Assembly (NCBI RefSeq): GCF_036250065.1
Contig: NZ_CP109199.1
Span: 310,001 to 374,000, forward strand
DNA: 64,000 nucleotides
DNA from: Micromonospora sp. NBC_01699
GTDB taxonomy: Bacteria > Actinomycetota > Actinomycetes > Mycobacteriales > Micromonosporaceae
Direction of reading: 5' to 3'
Shown: one piece after another, positions 59,597 through 64,000 of the stretch
Position numbering within the stretch: position 1 is the stretch's first letter
Layout: every line of letters starts with the position of its first letter
Made by a program: the position numbers and the translations under genes
Notes under the pieces: model-generated
What the model saw: only the letters and a program-made list of their open reading frames with translations
Database searches by the model: none
Told to the model about the DNA's origin: nothing

Positions 59597-61075
59597 ATGA
59601 CGACCACCACCCCGGAGGCCGCCGCCCCGGCGGCGACCACACCCCCGCGCAACGGCTTCGACCGGTACTTCGAGATATCCGCCCGTGGCTCGACGATCAG
59701 CCGCGAGATCAGGGGCGGTCTCGCCACCTTCTTCACGATGGCCTACATCGTGGTGCTCAACCCGCTGATCCTCGGCAACGCGGTCGACGGCGACGGTCAG
59801 AAACTGGCCATCCCGGCGCTCGCGGCGGCCACCGCCCTGGTCGCCGGGGTGATGACGATCCTGATGGGTGTTGTCGGCCGGTTCCCGCTCGCCCTGGCCG
59901 CCGGCCTCGGCGTGAACGCGCTGGTCGCGTACGAGATCGCCCCGCAGATGACCTGGGCCGACGCGATGGGCCTGGTGGTGATCGAGGGTGTGATCATCGC
60001 GATCCTGGTGCTGACCGGGCTGCGTACGGCGGTGTTCCACTCGGTGCCGACCCAGCTCAAGACCGCGATCGGGGTGGGCATCGGCCTGTTCCTGACCATC
60101 ATCGGCCTGGTCGACGCCGGGTTCGTCCGGCGGATTCCGGACGCCGCCGGCACCACCGTCCCGGTCGGCCTGGGCATCAACGGCAAGCTGGTCACCTGGC
60201 CGGCGCTGGTCTTCGTGCTCGGCCTGCTGATCACCCTGGTGCTGGTCGTGCGCAAGGTCAGGGGCGCGATCCTGATCGGCATCGTGGCCTCGACCGTGCT
60301 GGCGATCGTGGTGGAGGCGATCACCAACGTGGGCCCGTCGTTCGTCGACGGCAAGCCGAACCCGCAGGGCTGGTCGCTGAACGTGCCGGAGTTGCCGGCG
60401 ACCGTGGTCGACACCCCCGACCTGTCCCTGCTCGGCAACTTCAACGTGCTCGGCTCGTGGTCGACCGCCGGCTGGCTGGTCGCGCTGATGTTCGTCTTCA
60501 CCCTGCTGGTCACCGACTTCTTCGACACGATGGGCACGATGGTGGCCGTCGGCCAGGAGGGCGACCTGCTGGACGAGAGCCAGACGCCACCGCGTACGCG
60601 GGAGATCCTGCTGGTCGACTCGATTGCGGCGGCGGCCGGCGGCGCGGCGAGCACGTCGAGCAACACCTCGTACATCGAGAGCGCGGCCGGGGTGGCGGAG
60701 GGTGCCCGTACGGGCGTGGCGAACCTGGTCACCGGCGGGCTGTTCCTGCTGGCGATGTTCCTCGCCCCGCTGGTCGTGGTGGTGCCGTTCGAAGCCGCGT
60801 CGACCGCGCTGGTGGTGGTCGGGTTCCTGATGATGACCGGGGTACGGAGCATCGACTGGACCGACTACGAGATCGCCGTACCGGCCTTCCTCACCATCGT
60901 GCTGATGCCGTTCACGTACTCGATCTCGAACGGGATCGGTGCCGGAATGATCACCTTCGTGGTGCTCAAGCTGGCCCGGGGCAAGGCGGGCGAGGTGCAC
61001 CCGCTGCTGTACGGGGTGGCCGCGCTGTTCGTCCTGTACTTCCTGCGGGGTCCGATCGAGACGCTGATCGGCTGA
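59597..61075 (+). CDS. NCS2/AzgA-type purine permease
   Basis: A 492-aa membrane transporter with about 12-14 helices of the nucleobase-cation symporter 2/AzgA group. Marks are FEISARGSTISREIRGGLAT, FTMAYIVVLNPLIL, GLGVNALVAYEI and the DFFDTMGTMVAVGQEGDLLD segment, then STSSNTSYIESAAGVAEGAR, all typical of adenine/guanine/hypoxanthine uptake. GAGGTCC precedes ATG 59597. A GC-rich terminator follows the stop. No purine riboswitch was recognised in the 119-bp leader. Confidence 0.94.
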   Translation: MTTTTPEAAAPAATTPPRNGFDRYFEISARGSTISREIRGGLATFFTMAYIVVLNPLILGNAVDGDGQKLAIPALAAATALVAGVMTILMGVVGRFPLALAAGLGVNALVAYEIAPQMTWADAMGLVVIEGVIIAILVLTGLRTAVFHSVPTQLKTAIGVGIGLFLTIIGLVDAGFVRRIPDAAGTTVPVGLGINGKLVTWPALVFVLGLLITLVLVVRKVRGAILIGIVASTVLAIVVEAITNVGPSFVDGKPNPQGWSLNVPELPATVVDTPDLSLLGNFNVLGSWSTAGWLVALMFVFTLLVTDFFDTMGTMVAVGQEGDLLDESQTPPRTREILLVDSIAAAAGGAASTSSNTSYIESAAGVAEGARTGVANLVTGGLFLLAMFLAPLVVVVPFEAASTALVVVGFLMMTGVRSIDWTDYEIAVPAFLTIVLMPFTYSISNGIGAGMITFVVLKLARGKAGEVHPLLYGVAALFVLYFLRGPIETLIG

Positions 61076-61090
61076 TCGGTTTGGCGTGCG

Positions 61091-61129
61091 CGGGCGGGGG
61101 ACACTGGTAGTCGACGGGTCCCCCGCCCG
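61091..61129 (+). terminator. Terminator of the purine permease gene
   Basis: A perfect 12-bp GC-rich stem (CGGGCGGGGGAC with GTCCCCCGCCCG) and 15-nt loop, starting 16 nt after the permease stop. Confidence 0.82.
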
Positions 61130-61180
61130 TTCGCTGGTTCGGTGACCGTGGTCATAACAGTGGTCGTTAGCAAGGCTTAT

Positions 61181-61195
61181 TAGTTAGGCTAACTA
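61181..61195. promoter_or_regulatory. MarR operator overlapping the marR start
   Basis: TAGTTAGGCTAACTA is a near-perfect 15-bp palindrome (arms TAGTTA/TAACTA) ending 2 bp before the GTG of the MarR gene. Its position over the promoter of a probably leaderless transcript fits autorepression by MarR and control of the downstream exporter. Confidence 0.7.
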
Positions 61196-61197
61196 TC

Positions 61198-61647
61198 GTG
61201 ACGGAGCGGACGGTGATGGCGCAACGTGTGCCGCCCGCGCAGCTGGCCAGCCTGCTGCGCGATGCGATCACCCGGCTCAACCGACGGGTCCGGCAGTCCC
61301 GGCCGGTCGGCGAACTGACGCTGACCCAGTTGTCCGCCCTGACCAGCCTTGAGCTGGCGGGCGCGCTGAGTCCGCGTGAGTTGGCCGATACCGAACGGGT
61401 GCAGCCACCGACCATGACCAAGATCGTCGCGAAGTTGGAGGAGCGTGGCCTCGTACGCCGCACTCCGCACCCGACCGACCGGCGACAGGTCATCCTCTCG
61501 ACGACCGAGTCCGGCCGCGAGGTGTTCGCCGATTTCGAGCGGGCCCGCAACGAGTGGCTGGGCCACCGGCTCGCCGAGCTGACGCCGGAGGAACGGGAGA
61601 CGCTGCGGGAGGCCGCGGCGATCCTGCAAAAGGTGGCTCGCGCCTGA
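61198..61647 (+). CDS. MarR-family transcriptional regulator
   Basis: A 149-aa winged-helix regulator. DNA-binding region LSPRELADTERVQPPTMTKI VAKLEERGLVRR (recognition helix PPTMTKIVAKLEE) and wing DRRQVILSTTESGRE, with flanking dimer helices. GTG 61198 directly follows a palindromic operator, with no room for an SD, so it is probably leaderless. The MFS gene 70 nt downstream on the same strand is the likely target, an arrangement usual for MarR-controlled efflux. Confidence 0.93.
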   Translation: MTERTVMAQRVPPAQLASLLRDAITRLNRRVRQSRPVGELTLTQLSALTSLELAGALSPRELADTERVQPPTMTKIVAKLEERGLVRRTPHPTDRRQVILSTTESGREVFADFERARNEWLGHRLAELTPEERETLREAAAILQKVARA

Positions 61648-61717
61648 TCGGCGCCACCAACCGGGTCCGCTTCGTCCGCCGTGGATGACGCGTACGACCC
61701 GAGGAGGCGCACCCCGA

Positions 61718-63028
61718 GTGCGGGCAAAACTAGGCACCACGTTCCAGTCCCTACAGGTTCGAAACTACCGGCTGTTCGCGATCGGTCAGCTCGCCAAGCT
61801 GATCGGCGTGTGGATGATGTTCACCGCGCAGGACTGGCTCGTACTCGATCTGTCCGACGACTCGGCCACCGCGCTCGGCTGGGTCACCGCACTACAGTTC
61901 ACCCCCGTACTGCTGCTCACCCTGTTCTCCGGTCGGCTGGCCGACCGGTACGACAAGCGCCTGCTGCTGTTCATCGCCAACGCCGCCTGGTGCGTGCTGT
62001 CGCTCGCGATGAGCCTGCTGGTGGTCACCGGTGTGATCGAACTCTGGCACGTCTTCGTCTTCGCCGCCCTGCTCGGTACGGCCAACGCGGTCGAGACGCC
62101 GGTCCGCCAGTCGTTCGTCTCCGAACTCGTCGGCACCCCGCTGCTGCCGAACGCGCTCTCGCTGTCCGCGGCGACCTTCAACTCGGCCCGGATCATCGGC
62201 CCGGCCGTCGCCGGGGTGGCGATCGCCCTGTTCGACGTCGGGCCGGTCTTCCTGATCAGTGTCTTCGGCGCGCTCGCGCCGTTGATCGGCCTGGTCCGGA
62301 TGCGCGGTGAGGAACTGCACCGGGAAGCCCTGCTGCCGATGGACGAACGCGCCCCGGCCAAGGTCATCGACGGCCTCCGGTACGTCCGGGTCCGGCCGGA
62401 CCTGGTGCTGCCGATGGTGCTCATGTCGGTGATGGGGATGACCCTGTTCAACTTCCAGATCACCCTGGCCGCGCTCGCCAAGACCGTCTTCAACACCGGC
62501 GCGGCCTCGTTCGGGCTGTTCACCACGGCACTGGCCGTGGGTGCGCTCGGCGGGGCACTGGCCGGCAGCGGCCGGCGCAGCCGGCCGTCGGTCTGGGTGG
62601 TCCTCGGCGCCGCGGTGGCCTGCGCGGTCGCCGGCACCCTGGTCGGCGTGGCGACCACGTACTGGCTGGTCCTGGTGCTGCTGGTGCCGGCCGGTTTCCT
62701 GATGGTCTACTTCGCCCAGGCGTCCAACCAGCGGGTCCAGCTCGGTGTCGACGCCGCCTTCCGGGGCCGGGTGATGGCCCTGTGGGTGCTGGTCTTCCTC
62801 GGCACCAACCCGGTCGGCGCACCGGCGATCGGCTGGGTCGCCGAGCACGCCGGCGCCAACGCCGCCATCTGGATCGGCGGGCTCATCTCGCTGGCCGCCG
62901 CCCTACTGGCGGTGCTCTGGCAGTTGCGGCACGACAAGTCCCGGCTCCGGTTGCGGATCGCCCCGCTGCCGCGCTTCTACGTCGTACCCGCCGACGCCAA
63001 CCAGGCGCGAACTGTCGTAGGTGTCTGA
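61718..63028 (+). CDS. MFS exporter (EntS/multidrug type) in MarR operon
   Basis: A 436-aa, 12-helix transporter. It opens FQSLQVRNYRLFAIGQLAKL and has LFSGRLADRYDKRLLLF after helix 2 and SLSAATFNSARIIGPAVAGV in helix 5, as in MFS_3 exporters. GTG 61718 is preferred over ATG 61685 because GGAGG (61703-61707) fits it. Co-transcription with marR predicts an inducible efflux system. The end of the gene is 12 nt before the next ATG. Confidence 0.92.
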   Translation: MRAKLGTTFQSLQVRNYRLFAIGQLAKLIGVWMMFTAQDWLVLDLSDDSATALGWVTALQFTPVLLLTLFSGRLADRYDKRLLLFIANAAWCVLSLAMSLLVVTGVIELWHVFVFAALLGTANAVETPVRQSFVSELVGTPLLPNALSLSAATFNSARIIGPAVAGVAIALFDVGPVFLISVFGALAPLIGLVRMRGEELHREALLPMDERAPAKVIDGLRYVRVRPDLVLPMVLMSVMGMTLFNFQITLAALAKTVFNTGAASFGLFTTALAVGALGGALAGSGRRSRPSVWVVLGAAVACAVAGTLVGVATTYWLVLVLLVPAGFLMVYFAQASNQRVQLGVDAAFRGRVMALWVLVFLGTNPVGAPAIGWVAEHAGANAAIWIGGLISLAAALLAVLWQLRHDKSRLRLRIAPLPRFYVVPADANQARTVVGV

Positions 63029-63040
63029 TTGGTTGGTGGG

Positions 63041-63790
63041 ATGGAAACGTCGCGCTATCTGGAGTGTCTCGCCGCCGACCACGCCCGGCTGGGCGCGGTC
63101 GCGGCGACCGGCCTCGCCGAGACCGTGCCGAGCTGTCCGGACTGGAGCGTCGAGGACCTGACCCGCCACGTGGCCCAGGTCTACCTGCACAAGGTCGAGT
63201 GCATGCGGACCGGGTCCGCGCCACAGACCTGGCCGCCGGACCTGTCCGGCGAGCCGCCACTCGCGCTCCTGGACCGGGCGTACGCGCAGCTGCGCGCCGA
63301 GTTCGCCGAGCGCAGCCCCGAATCGCCCGCCCACACCTGGTACGACCCGGACCAGACGGTGGCGTTCTGGATCCGTCGGATGGCGCAGGAGACGGTGGTG
63401 CACCGGGTCGACGCCGAGCTGGCCGCCGGGACCTCCGTCGCCGACATCCCGGACGACCTCGCGCACGACGGGATCGACGAGGTGCTCCGGGTGATGCTGG
63501 GCTACGGCACCCACCGCTGGCCGGAAGCCTTCACCGGCGTGCTGCCCAGCTCGACCGTCCGGCTGCTGGTCGACACCGGCGAGCAGAGCTGGCTGGTCCG
63601 CCTCGACGCCACGGGTGCGGTGGTCGAGCCGGGCTCGACGGACCAAGCGGTGCACGCCACCATCAGCGGTGCCCCGCCGGAGCTGTTGCTCTGGCTCTGG
63701 CGCCGCACCCCCGACGACGCCGTACGCCGCACCGCCGATCGCCACGCGGTCGACACGTTCCGGGCGGTGCTCGGCGCGGCGACCCAGTAG
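63041..63790 (+). CDS. Maleylpyruvate isomerase-family mycothiol-dependent protein
   Basis: A 249-aa protein of the MDMPI/DinB type. The N-terminal four-helix bundle has CPDWSVEDLTRHVAQVYLHK and the MAQETVVHRVDAELA motif, whose His residues bind the metal. The C-terminal domain (VRLLVDTGEQSWLVRLDATG and ISGAPPELLLWLWRRTP) is the SCP2-like part. Such enzymes use mycothiol for isomerisation or detoxification. It follows the MFS gene closely and may belong to the same transcript, pointing to a drug or electrophile response. The reaction is not certain. Confidence 0.9.
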   Translation: METSRYLECLAADHARLGAVAATGLAETVPSCPDWSVEDLTRHVAQVYLHKVECMRTGSAPQTWPPDLSGEPPLALLDRAYAQLRAEFAERSPESPAHTWYDPDQTVAFWIRRMAQETVVHRVDAELAAGTSVADIPDDLAHDGIDEVLRVMLGYGTHRWPEAFTGVLPSSTVRLLVDTGEQSWLVRLDATGAVVEPGSTDQAVHATISGAPPELLLWLWRRTPDDAVRRTADRHAVDTFRAVLGAATQ

Positions 63791-63850
63791 CGACCCGGCT
63801 CACTTTCCAAATCGGTGGCGTGCCCCGATCGTGGGGCCTAGCGTCGGAGG

Positions 63851-64000
63851 ATGGCCGTCGTGCAGGTTTTCGTGCTGGCCCTGGCACTCCTGTCGCTGGT
63901 CTGCCTGCCGGCGTTGGTGGCCGCGATCCTCTGCGCCGACGAACTGGTCGACTGGCTCACCGCCGAGGCGGTCACCCGGCGGACCGGATGGCGGCAACGG
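63851..64000 (+). CDS. Small membrane protein, 5' part only
   Basis: The frame is open to the window edge. Fifty codons encode a hydrophobic helix (VFVLALALLSLVCLPALVAA) followed by CADELVDWLTAEAVTRRTG. GGAGG at 63846-63850 is too close to ATG 63851 but well placed for GTG 63860, so the latter may be the true start. No family assigned. Confidence 0.5.
   Translation, partial: MAVVQVFVLALALLSLVCLPALVAAILCADELVDWLTAEAVTRRTGWRQR

Overview
The window is high-GC DNA with actinobacterial gene families and GTG/TTG starts: the Ku/LigD end-joining set, a mycothiol-dependent isomerase-family protein, the futalosine menaquinone pathway (mqnB, mqnD), DUF3027 and DUF2530 proteins, an MFS-thymidylate kinase fusion, ESX-type small helical proteins and DnaA boxes of the TTGTCCACA type. 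A filamentous actinomycete of the Micromonosporaceae is the best guess. That placement is inferred from gene content and order; no rRNA is present.

Layout. (1) 1-16.7 kb, mostly housekeeping: tail of a membrane protein, a lipoprotein, a Pro/Asp-repeat protein, topA, a CapA-like protein, an ALO-type flavin oxidase and a PLP aldolase/deaminase with a TetR regulator, then MFS-tmk, holB, three small ESX/YbaB-type genes, ricT and a methyltransferase. (2) 16.9-22.5 kb: a sortase-anchored surface protein with an ice-binding-type head and seven repeats, and a membrane metallophosphoesterase. (3) 22.7-26.5 kb, an accessory segment beginning at tRNA-Thr(CGT): a decayed IS5-type transposase end, a frameshifted NB-ARC/TPR protein, a DUF6879 protein with a small partner, and debris. 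(4) 26.8-33.3 kb: DUF2231 and Hsp20 pair, then a sugar cluster (GT9, GT2, bifunctional HldE) and an MFS exporter. (5) 33.5-45.1 kb, metabolism and stress: DHA2 exporter, NUDIX, barstar/secreted RNase pair, oxidoreductases, GH15, alpha/beta hydrolase, HbpS-like protein, zinc alcohol dehydrogenase, FKBP. (6) 45.2-54 kb, DNA repair: Ku divergent from split LigD ligase and polymerase genes, an XRE gene behind two DnaA boxes and a 30-bp inverted repeat, XPB helicase and its large helicase-associated neighbour. (7) 54-64 kb: HAD hydrolase, cold-shock protein, mqnD, mqnB, MFS, DUF3027, DUF2530, NCS2 purine permease, MarR with MFS, MDMPI-family protein, and a partial membrane protein at the edge.

The strongest unexplained signal is a dispersed palindromic intergenic element found three times (about 4.9, 16.8 and 22.6 kb). 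Each copy has a 15-21-bp stem around GATCTAGGGCAAAT and a loop of exactly 28 nt with conserved ends. Two copies sit between a C-rich tract on the left and a G-quadruplex-like G-rich tract on the right. Other points worth a look are the tandem duplication at the tmk-holB junction, the reading frame that runs from the XRE gene into the end of xpb, and the NB-ARC frameshift.
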